From Atriophallophorus winterbourni (Eukaryota; Platyhelminthes; Trematoda; Plagiorchiida; Microphallidae): 64,000 bases of DNA. Every line of letters begins with the position of its first letter. Position 1 is the stretch's first letter. A model generated the notes under the pieces. The model was given only the letters and a program-made list of their open reading frames with translations. It was not told the origin of the DNA and did not search any database. The translations under genes were made by a program, and so were the position numbers. The DNA is taken from positions 1 through 64,000 of the forward strand of contig JACCGJ010018287.1 of NCBI GenBank assembly GCA_013407085.1. Direction: 5' to 3'. Shown piece after piece: positions 22,103-31,337 of the stretch.

Positions 22103-22465
22103 TCCTTTATTTAATATGGTGTTACCTTACTTTCGCTTGAAAGTAAATTTTTGGTAATCAAACGAAAGATTTGTCTGGCTCTTGTGATTATGAACCTTGC
22201 TTTTCCATCAATATTGAAACAAAAGAAATATTCAATTATTTGGTCTCTAATTTAAGCAAAGTGAGTGATGATTACGCCATCAAATGCGAAGTTATCACAA
22301 AGGATTGAGCAGCTTGATCCCACATATTGCGTCTTAAAAGCCTAAAATTCTAATCCCTATTTCGACCCCTCACTAGATAGAATGGCAAGATCTATGTTGA
22401 GGGTTATCAGATTCTGTGGCATTTCTTTACGCGAAAACGATAGGACAGATTATTGTCATGAGCGT
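22103..22465 (+). mobile_element. LINE family C, continuation after the hAT insertion
   Basis: The first bases (GGTCCTTTATTTAATATGG from 22,101) continue the QGSLIG-PLFN RT motif. Beyond roughly 22,300 similarity is too weak for me to follow and the 3' limit is a guess. Confidence 0.5.
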
Positions 22466-22469
22466 TGAT

Positions 22470-22700
22470 AAAGATTTGAGAGTGATCCATAACACTGCAG
22501 ATCACTAACATAAATAATAAAAACAAGGGGACCTAGAACACTGTCTCAAATCGCACCAATTGAAATCGGATGTTTATTTGAAGTAACAACATTCACGTGA
22601 ACAGAACTGGTCATAATTCATCCTACAAGGTTGGCGGTTTGAATTTCAGCAAGCTTTTTGATATCACTAAGATATATCTTTTAAATTTATTCATAAGTTT
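22470..22700 (-). mobile_element. LINE RT fragment, antisense
   Basis: The minus strand reads DSVLGPLVFIIYVSDLQ near 22,550-22,500, the RT motif normally written QGSVLGPLLF-I-Y-NDL. Upstream it is preceded by HVNVVTSNKHPISIG. It is a short decayed piece in opposite orientation to the family C copies on either side. Confidence 0.7.
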
Positions 22701-22711
22701 ATTCGCTGAAT

Positions 22712-23235
22712 ATGACACTCTCTAAATACTCTAAATTATCTCGTAACCCGCAACTTGTAACTTCACGGTTGAATAAATGTTTAGTCATTCTAGAGACTAA
22801 TGAGCCTACTGTGCTATCTAAATTACACATTTTGTATACTATTTTCGAAACCGTCGTTAATAAAAACAGCAATATATTGCCTTTAACGTTACTTCAACGT
22901 AAAGCAATTCTTTCTGACTCCAACTATAATGTTTATTTGATCTGCTTCAGCGCACAGAACGCTACGTAGCGTCTTCAACCTCGAAATTTGTGCAACGATG
23001 AATCAGATAGAAGAACATAGTTCGTTTGAATATAGATAATGAAAACCCGTTGGATCAACTCAAACGGTAAATTTTATCAAATTAGTGCCTTTCGGTTGAC
23101 TCAGCGTCACTTATCAGGCTTCATACATCATATATTGCGAGCCGCACCGCTATCCTCATAAAATTTAATATCGAGAATTATGATTCTCATATCTTAAAAA
23201 GCACGTTTTAGCTCCTGTTCAACGATTCTATAACG
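22712..23235 (+). other. Unassigned; open frame 22,712-22,969
   Basis: An 85-codon frame with Leu/Asn/Ser-rich sequence and no recognisable motif. By position it could be the 3' end of the family C LINE, but I cannot support that from motifs. Confidence 0.25.
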
Positions 23236-23239
23236 TGTT

Positions 23240-24165
23240 GTTTAATCATGACAACACACCCCTACAACGTAAATTAATTCGTGAAATTTACACGCCAGCG
23301 ACAGAAAACTTTCAATCTCCATTTTGTTATAACAATATTCCTAATCCGACTGACATAAATTACATATGCACACTCCCACCTTCAATTATTATGTACCTTC
23401 ACATTACTTTTCTATTCATCCTTCTGCATCGTGTGCCTACCCTCACTCCACGCATCATGGTGACGAGCGACAAAACATTAGATTAAATAGGAACGGCAAA
23501 CCTGAGTTTAACTCTCCTTATATTTATCGTAACCCTCAAACTCTCACGTCACCTCAAACAGACACCAATAGAATATCAACTCGGCCCCAACCTGCACCAC
23601 ATGTATATCAATCATACGCAAACTATTCCCAAACTTGAAATTTCCTCCTAGCGTTTTCTACTCATCTACATGATGTAACACAACCTAGTTCAAAATCACA
23701 GCCCCTATTCACTCACACCTCTTCGTACTTCCCCTATCCTTATTCTTTCATTTAACGCGAGATTTCTTACTTCTAAAATGTCTGATCTTCAATTTTTCCT
23801 GTCTGCTAACCCGACGGCTGTAGTCCTAATCACTGCAACTTTGACGACTGATGAACATAGTGACACTACTCTTTTCTTACCAAATTATAATATTTTTCGT
23901 TAAGATCGGTTCTTTATTAATGATGTGATTGCATCATACATATTACTAAGGATATCTTGGACAGTCTTCATTGTTATTCAGTGGATGATATTGATGATTT
24001 GATATGGATGAATATACTTCAACTGGACGCCCTTTTCCGTTGTATTTACAACACACTATCTCCGTTCTCACACGATCTCGATGAGATTTAAAATGCTCCT
24101 ATTTTCAATTTTTTGAGCCCTTTCAAAAATAAACTTATTGCTGGTGATTTTAACATTGAAAAAAT
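23240..24165 (+). mobile_element. LINE family C, second partial copy (ORF1-like region and endonuclease start)
   Basis: The sequence from about 23,365 repeats that from 17,895 (ATATGCACACTCCYAYCTTC, then TTCATCCTTCTGCATCGTG) with scattered changes. From 23,779 it repeats the endonuclease beginning MSDLQFFLSANPTAVVLI. It breaks off after GGTGATTTTAACATTGAA (endonuclease GDFN) near 24,160, where a minus-strand gypsy fragment begins. Same orientation as the copy at 17,820. Confidence 0.72.
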
Positions 24166-24389
24166 AATTTCTATGATTATATTTTTATAACTGAACATTA
24201 GTTTTAAGTTGCCTAGGGTCTGTGTATGTTGTAGTAGACTGACCACTACAATAATGTCCACAACAATAGTGGAGAAAAGGCCCAGGAGATGGAAGACTAA
24301 TCGCGGTAGCCAGAAGGTGCACGACGGTACAGGGAAGTAATCACAAAACACGAATCAACGGAAATTGTCTTTCAAGGTCAATTGTTAGG

Positions 24390-25070
24390 TACAGTATGTT
24401 GCACTTCTGGCATCGGTGCTTCTTGAATGGGCAATAACGCGCAAAATGCCATTAATCACATTGGCAGAATTGGGATGGGAGCTTGGTGTCTTGATCGACA
24501 CAATGATCATTCTGTCGGCTACTTTGGTGCTTGACGGCTAACACCACTGGCTCATTCTGGCGTGGGTTTTGCTCGACCAGCGCAGTGTCACGCTCCAAAT
24601 TTAGTAGGCTCTGGCATTCGGTAGTTGACGTCATGTTGATTTTCGGATTTTGATCGAGTAGTGACGGTAGTCTCGTGCGAATCTCTTGATCCTTCTCCGG
24701 TTGCAGACCACATACTTTTCCTGCATAAGTTACAAATTCATTGCAATGCTGCTTGATCAATTTCATGCAGTTATACTGTCTGTTAAATAAGGAAGACTGT
24801 TCTCTAAAAATTTCTTTGAAAATTGATTGAAAAATATATTTGAATCTCTTGAACCGAGATTCGAAGGTGAGACCACTTTCAAGGTCGTTATTGAATTTGG
24901 GGATTGCATTTGATGATTGCATCCACCACTGGGTTTTGTACGTCAGTCTTCTTGTCTTGATAAATAACACTCAGATTTTTCAAATGTGTCTGCATCAAAA
25001 GGGCTTGAGCCTCTTTGAATTGGCGTTACTGTTGCTGAAGTATTGATTTTACTTCTGCTGTGATTGCCAT
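24390..25070 (-). pseudogene. gypsy Gag (capsid and zinc-knuckle region), broken
   Basis: Gag assembles the element's particle and binds its RNA. The frame starts MAITAEVKSILQQQ at 25,070, is interrupted by stops near 25,028 and 24,886, and then runs open from 24,970 (frame shift) to 24,452. Its key blocks are YIFQSIFKEIFREQSSLFNR, FVTYAGKVCGLQPEKDQEIR, TRLPSLLDQNP and LNLERDTALVEQ, typical of Ty3/gypsy capsid proteins of flukes. The central part between the YAG and CGLQP blocks is deleted. Past the stop the frame gives CQCD-stop-WHFARYC, a CCHC-like knuckle, and HRCQKCN, a second one. Confidence 0.82.
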
Positions 25071-25119
25071 TTCGTAATGCTGGGTTCTTTTCTCATCCCA
25101 TTCCATCCCCGTCGCCAGT

Positions 25120-25364
25120 TGTTATGCTTGTACTGCACTATTGTTGGCCCAGCCCGTGTGGTCAGAGAGAACGCAACCGTCACTCAACTCGTCTATTTAC
25201 CAAATGCAAAGTGTATCACAAGTGAGCGAATGTGTGAATATCACAGTGAGCAAAAATCATAATTTGAATTCAAAATCGATCTTCATTGGTGAATAATCAA
25301 TAGTTCGTTCACTGGTTATACAACAGGGGGCGCCCTCCTAACACAGTAAAACAATGTTGTTACA
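25120..25364 (-). repeat. 5' LTR of the gypsy fragment (about 245 bp)
   Basis: On the minus strand it begins TGTAACAACATTG and ends AAGCATAACA, that is 5'-TG...CA-3' with short inverted ends (TGTAACA / ATAACA). The internal leader follows directly. No second LTR copy was found in the window, so the limits rest on the terminal motif and the position of gag. Confidence 0.65.
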
Positions 25365-26705
25365 CAGCTCCCTTCCAAGAAGTCTTGTCAGAGGAGACTT
25401 CTGATACATGTTGTTGCATTGTTGTTACGATTTCTCGTCAAAGCCTAAGAATTGTACCACATTTGCATTCACCTTTTGTAACTTATTTAATATATTACTG
25501 CCACTTAAAACTTCAAAGAAATAAATATATTCATTTTCCTATTCCAATGTCTGTGGTAAAGACATTTACCATAAAACCTTTATAATAATCAAAAACTATT
25601 TTACGATTATCCATTCACAACTGTACATTAGTGCCAGGGTTCCTGAACATTACCATAACTTGATTATCTATTCGTAACTGTGCTTCACCTTTTTTGCATA
25701 TTTTAACCTGACGAACTCTCACCTTGCTGGTGAAGAGAATATGCTTCGTTTTTGACCAGTGAATCTAGCTAAGAACTTGCAGTTTCACTTACTTCAAGGT
25801 TTTTTTTGCGACTTCCAATGCCAGCATGTCCCTCAACATAGCTGGTTCAATGGAATCGACGAACTGACCATGCATCCAATGTTTTAGAATTCCTTTTACC
25901 CAAGCACGTTATCTCTGCCCGGGTGCCACATAAACCTAATGCCATTCGACCCCATTCCTCCAGTTGCCTAGTTGACAATTCTCTCTGATTTATTTTAGAC
26001 AAATTCAATGTTAATATTGAAGGTGTTTACTTATTGTTCTGCGGCCTAACAATATAATCCTTTGCCTAATTTCCTCCGTACATTTGTTCTTCTCATCAAC
26101 TTGCACTCTTCTTATTCTCTTGTTTGGATACTCGATATGAATAGAGTCTTATAATTATTAAATATTTTAGAACATTTTCTCATCAATGTTGCCTACCATT
26201 TCCATTTTTTAAGAAAATACATTTCTGAATTTAAAAGTTCCGCCACTCGTTTGATCCCATTTTTGCTGTTAACATTTTGAAAAATTTGATCATGTATTTC
26301 ATGCTTTGGTTCACCAAGAATAAACTATCATTATTAATAAGAGGCGCTATCAGATAGAAAAGAACGAAAGCAGCTTACTAAATTCCGATAAATACCTAAG
26401 TGCGAAGAATTCCAAAGAAAGTAGCGTGTGGTAAACCCGATCAAAAACTTCACTGATGTCCAAGAATGAAACATTCACTGCTAATCCTTGTCAACGAAGG
26501 TGATATTGAGATCGTAGCATTCTAATTGGCATTCTAATTTTCGCTTAGGGAACCATGTTTTACTGGGAGAAAACTTTTGAATCGAGGTGGTCCAACAAAG
26601 GTTTCCTAATTAATTTTTCAAATAATCTAAAAAGAGTTAAAATATGATTAACAAGGCGATAATTTTTAACAAGGTTTGAATTACCAAATTTTAAACAGGG
26701 AATTA
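25365..26705. other. No gene seen
   Basis: AT-rich, no frame above background and no repeat that I can match to other parts of the window. Confidence 0.5.
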
Positions 26706-26708
26706 TAA

Positions 26709-28086
26709 GGTCAGTTCAGTTTGCACAGGAATTAAGTGACTAACGAGCCAATCGAGCGTTCTGTATTTATTTCGAGGGCAAGTTGCAGAAAAGCACCAAA
26801 CCCACCCGTTTGACTGTATGAAATCATCAATGATAACGACGTCAAAAGAATATCCGGATTGTGTTTAGGGAGCACCGCGTTATAACTGATGCTGAAAAAC
26901 AAAAAAATCAGTTTATTTTTACCAGCACGGCGAGAGGTCAGCTGAAGTAGAATCGTATAAAAACAGAAGAATCTAGCATTTTTTCGCCTCACGGAATAAC
27001 CCTAAAAATGATCCATCTAAGCTTGTATAGCAATTACGGCGAGTATTCGGGAAATAAATTACCATAGTTGCGGTATAAACCCTGCTTGAAATTCGAGACA
27101 GAGTTGCAGGATATAAGTTTTTGTGGAAGTATGTTCCGGAAGTTTGCCACCTTGAGGCTAAAGAAGTGTTTCCGGGAGTCTAGCTGAACTCACTTCCTTA
27201 CAAGTTTAAGTGAATTGCCCCAGGTGCCCAGTTCGGGACTTAAGGTAACGAAGTCTTTCATTGAAAAGCCACTTGAGCCATTCAAGGTGTTGAAGGTTTT
27301 AATTAGGTCACCTATTAAACGACCGTGACTAAGGGAGATTTTATGAAGAGACTTCAGGCGTGCAGCCTATGCTTTCTATTGTTGACCCTCAATCATGCTG
27401 GTTGCAAGATGCTCTACGCTTTCAATGTGGAGGATGTCCTTTGCGTGATGAGGAAAACACGCCTGAACACAGAATTATAGATGCGGGGGAACTAATGGCT
27501 TATAAAGTGGCAAGAATACATAAGGTCTTCTGCTGGATAGCAATGATTTCACCTGAAAATTTACATTGCTCGCACGCTGAGCTACAACAACACATTGGCC
27601 CTACTGTTTGAAGTAAGCCCTAACCACTACTCTTAAATTATCGAACACAGTGTGCGGCGTTAACACTGAGGTAATTTCCCGACAAATGTACCGAAATCGT
27701 ATCACCTAAGGCTGACAAGAATTGGCTATTATTAACGTTTAGTGGGATGTCTTAATCGTATGACCAGTTTATGGCCCGCTCAAGGTATTTTCTCCCGTTG
27801 ATCCAATGAACTTTACATATTCCGCGAAAATAAGCACTTCAAGGCAGACGACAAGGCATCAATGCAAATCAGGAATAGAAGAGTACCGAGTACCGAACCT
27901 AGAGGGACCCCAATAATCACGTCCGATTGGATTAAAAACTTGTATTCTACCTAAACTTTGAATCTACAAACCTAAGGAATATTTTTATCCAAGAATTTTG
28001 ACGACCCCGTATGCGTTTGGCTGTTAAGGCAGTGACTCATAATATCGAACGCCTTGCTTAAATTTAGGTAGAGAGCTTCTAAAAAT
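26709..28086 (-). mobile_element. LINE family A, antisense decayed 3' copy
   Basis: Read on the minus strand it follows the LINE-A RT from EALYLNLSKAFD (28,083-28,050) through VPLGSVLGTLLFLI (near 27,910) to the thumb and C-terminal blocks (VFLPLYKPLV, CVQA, RLIGDLIKTFN, LSPELGTWGNSLKLV, RKHFFSLKVANFRN, LFPEYSP near 27,035). It ends in the family tail at 26,757-26,709 (CTCGATTGGCTCGTTAG, then CCTGTGCAAACTGAACTGAC). Stops and shifts are frequent. It is closer to the copy at 11,500-12,295 than to the nearly intact one, sharing CCTTGTCGTCTGCCTTGAA and GTTCATTGGATCAACGG. Confidence 0.85.
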
Positions 28087-28089
28087 GAT

Positions 28090-28985
28090 GTCCGTAAGAT
28101 TCAGACGAAACAATAATATGTATTTGAGTGATGTTATTAAAAAAGCCTTTTATGCAAACCCGAAACTAGCAACGTACTTGAGTTTTGGGTAAGGCTAATA
28201 TTTTATCTCAACATTTAATCGAAGTGATCTCTGAATTCGTTTTCAAGAATTCAATAACAACCACGAATTTGAACGAAAATCTCGTAAGTGGTTACATGTA
28301 AGAAACATTGTTTGGCCTCAGAATCTGAAAAACCCATCATCAGAAACCCAGGAAACATTCAGTTTACTAATAAACTGAATAAATAAATTTGTCATTCAAT
28401 TCAAGAACGGATATCATGCATGATTGAGTTCAAACAAAAAATCCCCTATGGTATGGTTAACGATCAATCTGAGGTGAAACCACGATTTGCGTCCGTGAAC
28501 ATGTCAACTATACCAAGAACAACTGCATCAGGTACTGGTGAAGCATAAGTCAAAGTTTATTCATCTGTAGTTAACATTAGAGAACATGATTTTCACATTC
28601 AAAATCACATCAAATCAAACACGCTTGCTATGAGTGAAATAAACGTCACATTGTAACGCGCTTTTCATGCATTATTCAAACTAATATCCAGAAATTCTCC
28701 CAGGAACGAATGAATTACCCGCTTATAGTGCAGCATTGTGCGAACTTGCAACGCAAACAACTCATACACATGTTCAGTTGAACACTGACAAATGGCATGT
28801 TTCCTGTCGATTGAAAACATGGAATATTTTGTTCTTTATATAAAGGAGGATAGCATTCAGATGTTTCTTATTACTGAACCGTTACTTTGTTACATGCGAT
28901 TTATTAATTAGGCGAGCGCTTCATTGTAGAAGATTCAATGAAACATTTTGCTTGTGAGAAAACATCATGAATTCAGACGGAATCT
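28090..28985. other. No gene seen
   Basis: AT-rich DNA between LINE fragments; nothing recognised. Confidence 0.5.
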
Positions 28986-28989
28986 TCCG

Positions 28990-29470
28990 TGATTATTAAA
29001 TTTACTGATAACACTGGATGATTATAAACATGTGATTGATAAAGGGCAAGCAATTCATCCATGCTACTCAGATATCTTCAAAGCGTTTGATCGGGTTAAC
29101 CACAGCCTACAACTGCAGAAATTAAAATGCCTGGTATCACTTGAAAATGTTTGAATGGTCTAAATTACTACACACCGAATCGCTCTACCCAGGAACGTGT
29201 TGACGGTGCATTGCCAATACCCATTGCAGCAACTGATGAAGTTCCCTAATTTTCAAACCTTGGTTCGATCCTATTTCTTATTTATGTTATTAAAATGACG
29301 AAAATTGTACAATGACAAAAAGATATGGAGTTGTACCCGTAGCTGAGAAGACTGTCTGCAATTACAACATGATCTTCATACGCTCCACAATTGGTCGATG
29401 AAGACCGAATGACCATTTAACTTCGAAATTTAAAATTCAAGAAATAATGGTCATGAAAAGCCCATAGCTT
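28990..29470 (+). mobile_element. LINE family B RT fragment
   Basis: Gives DKGQAIHPCYSDIFKAFDRV followed by NHSLQLQKLK (29,038-29,130), matching HACYLDMSKAFDRVDHFLLL of the copy at 58,189-59,367, and later EDCLQLQHDLHTLHNWS near 29,348. The catalytic FADD region is destroyed. It ends close to the opposite-strand fragment at 29,556-29,873. Confidence 0.75.
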
Positions 29471-29555
29471 CACAATTACCATTTATAGTAAATATTCGTT
29501 CATGAAAGAGGAATAAAAATAACAATGTAGAGTCAAGTGTAATCCAGTTGAATAG

Positions 29556-29873
29556 TTACCACGAGTCAATACACAGGGGTCGTATAATCGTTATGCGACA
29601 AATAACTCTCCAAATTTCATATTGAATTTTCGACGCTGTGAGAAATGGGGATAGTTTTGGGAAACAGACACGTACAGAATGAAAATATCGACGACAGCTG
29701 ATACGGTAATGGTAAAATTGTTGTGTCACTGAGTGGCTGCGTGTATGTTGGGACTCATGGTATTCGAAAAAATGTTTTAAAGAATGGAGAGCGGTATATA
29801 ATATTTTGTACGTCATCATCGCATCACTCTGAAGGCTTCTTTGTAGGGAAGTTGGGAGTCTCCGTTTTTGCAA
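29556..29873 (-). mobile_element. LINE family B C-terminal fragment, antisense
   Basis: The frame reads LPTSLQRSLQSDAMMTYKIL, HSLKHFFEYHESQHTRSHSV and CRRYFHSVRVCF, matching LPTPLQRRLRSGVILTYKIL through CRRYFYSVRVCFLWN of the copy at 58,189-59,367. It faces the plus-strand fragment just before it, so two 3'-derived pieces of one family sit tail to tail. Confidence 0.82.
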
Positions 29874-30138
29874 TCGTTTCCTGTAAGTTAGTTTCGGAAA
29901 ACCACTTACGAGTTTGGTTGCACGATTATATATATTTAATCAAGCAATATTATTGCGCGGTACGTTCAACTTGGTTGTATTTCCCACGCTCTTGTTAAGA
30001 ATCAATTTCCAGATTGCTTTTCACTGATTTTGCTGTAAATTGGTAATCAATTTATTGCATTATACACATCATAACGCGAAGTCTATTTCGTCTGTGAAAT
30101 TTATTTGCTGTAATCAATATTCAAATATTTTCTTTATT

Positions 30139-31337
30139 ATGATTGCCAACAAGTGCCTAAAAAAATCTTGTTGCAGAAAAGTATTAAATGGCATTGAATG
30201 TAATACTTGCAAGAGATGGGCACATCCGAAGTGTTCAGGGATACATCCCGAGCACTATAAGGTGTATGTTACTCACCGTTGGCTCCAATGGATATGTAGT
30301 GAGTGCCAATGGGCAGCTAAAAAAGCATTTTCCGAAAAGACTAAAAATGCTTGGTCTCGGCAATACAGCACAGCTTCTAAGGTTAGTGTTGATAGATCTT
30401 TTGCTGAAGTTGTACGTCAGAGTATCACTGCTAGCCCAGCGGTACAAACACCGAACTCCAAAGAAATTACGGCGAGTAAAAATCCCAAGCCTACAAAGTC
30501 ACGCAAAAGGACTAAAAAGGTTAAGGCACCGGATCAAGCCGCCAAGCCAAAGGTCACATCCCAGACCCCGTCTTTAAGCCTTCGAAGCCACGTAAAAGTA
30601 GGAACAAGGCGCAGACAGGTCGTAAACAGGTAGACACTAGAAAATTTGACTCTCAGTCAAATTTACTTGCTACTGTCGTTTCGAGCCTCGCTAAGTTATC
30701 CAAAGATCTGGAGCAGCTTAAATCGGCTCGTCAGGGAATACGAGATAAATCTCGTAACATCCTGGTGCTTAATCAGGATGAACCCTATATACGCGAAGCT
30801 AAAACGCGTAAGTCACTCGACCGGAGTTGTATCAGAAATCTGCTCCGTAAGGTTGGTATGCGCCCAGATACGCCACTAAGGCGTGTTCATCGTGTTGGCG
30901 TGTGGAAGGGTACCAAAAGTGAGTCTAGCCACTCTCCAAGACCACTTTTAGTTGAATTCCTCTTGCAGTCTGAGCGTGACCAGTTCTTTGCAAGTTACAT
31001 TGCTTTAAATGAAACTAACAAAGGGAAACATGTTGTCGTGCCCGATGACAAAAAGGAATCCAACAGGTCAAAGAATTCACGTTATGATGTAAATTATAAC
31101 AGAATGCGCTGTTCTTCAGAAAAGGATGGCTCTTTGTCAAGTATGGAAATCACGGATGGATCTGGGGATGAACACGATAATCACCGTATTGTCCCTGAAA
31201 TTCCACAGCTCGTGATTAGTGACCTCCAAGATACGGCAGAACTGCAGGCCGCGCAAGGCGAATCCACTCTCTTAAGCAGCACACCAAAAAACGTGCTGAC
31301 TCCTCGGGTATTACGCCCGAGGATCAACCTGGACTAA
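30139..31337 (+). pseudogene. LINE-A ORF1: PHD-type zinc finger, basic linker, RNA-binding region; one frameshift
   Basis: I choose ATG 30,139 (MIANKCLKKSCC); an in-frame ATG at 30,040 would add a low-complexity leader. Residues 6-58 form a Cys4-His-Cys3 PHD-like finger (CCRK, CNTCKRWAHPKC, WLQWICSEC). A Lys/Pro/Ser-rich linker follows. Around 30,560-30,600 the frame moves by -1 (best explained by a 1-bp deletion in this copy) and continues in the frame of 31,337 with a short helical stretch (SSLAKLSKDLEQLKSARQGI) and a probable RNA-binding domain (NILVLNQDEPYIREAK, LVEFLLQSERDQFFASY). The protein should coat the LINE RNA. The stop is TAA at 31,335-31,337, within the overlap with ORF2. Confidence 0.8.
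31286..31323 (+). promoter_or_regulatory. Predicted -1 ribosomal frameshift signal joining ORF1 to ORF2
   Basis: Slippery heptamer A AAA AAC at 31,286-31,292, phased so that AAA and AAC are codons of ORF1. An 8-nt spacer (31,293-31,300) follows, then a perfect 8-bp stem TCCTCGGG / CCCGAGGA (31,301-31,308 and 31,316-31,323) with a 7-nt loop. A -1 slip moves ribosomes from the ORF1 frame into the ORF2 frame, which is open from 31,223 and lacks an ATG until well inside the endonuclease. All three parts of a canonical signal are present. Confidence 0.8.

Larger units (their letters stand above)
24190..25364 (-). mobile_element. Ty3/gypsy LTR retrotransposon, 5' LTR and gag only
   Basis: On the minus strand the order is LTR (25,364-25,120), a leader with TGGCGACGGGGATGG at the primer-binding position, then gag, ending in unrecognisable DNA near 24,190. 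Protease, RT and integrase are absent. Fluke gypsy elements of the Boudicca type have the same gag organisation. The 3' end appears to have been lost at a junction with family C LINE sequence. Confidence 0.8.

Noticed and set aside
25708..25745. CTGACGA followed by a CACC/GGTG hairpin looked hammerhead-like
   Set aside because: The required GAAA after stem II is GAAT, and no stem I or III can be drawn.
26732..26992. 86-codon minus-strand frame
   Set aside because: Its end overlaps the LINE-A 3' tail and the rest has no motif; it is 3' untranslated sequence of the LINE.
27360..27611. 83-codon plus-strand frame
   Set aside because: It is antisense to the C-terminal RT region of the decayed LINE-A copy at 26,709-28,086.
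30525..30633. The -1 shift inside LINE-A ORF1 might be a second programmed frameshift
   Set aside because: No X XXY YYZ heptamer in the correct phase and no stem-loop are found in the overlap; a 1-bp deletion in this copy is simpler.
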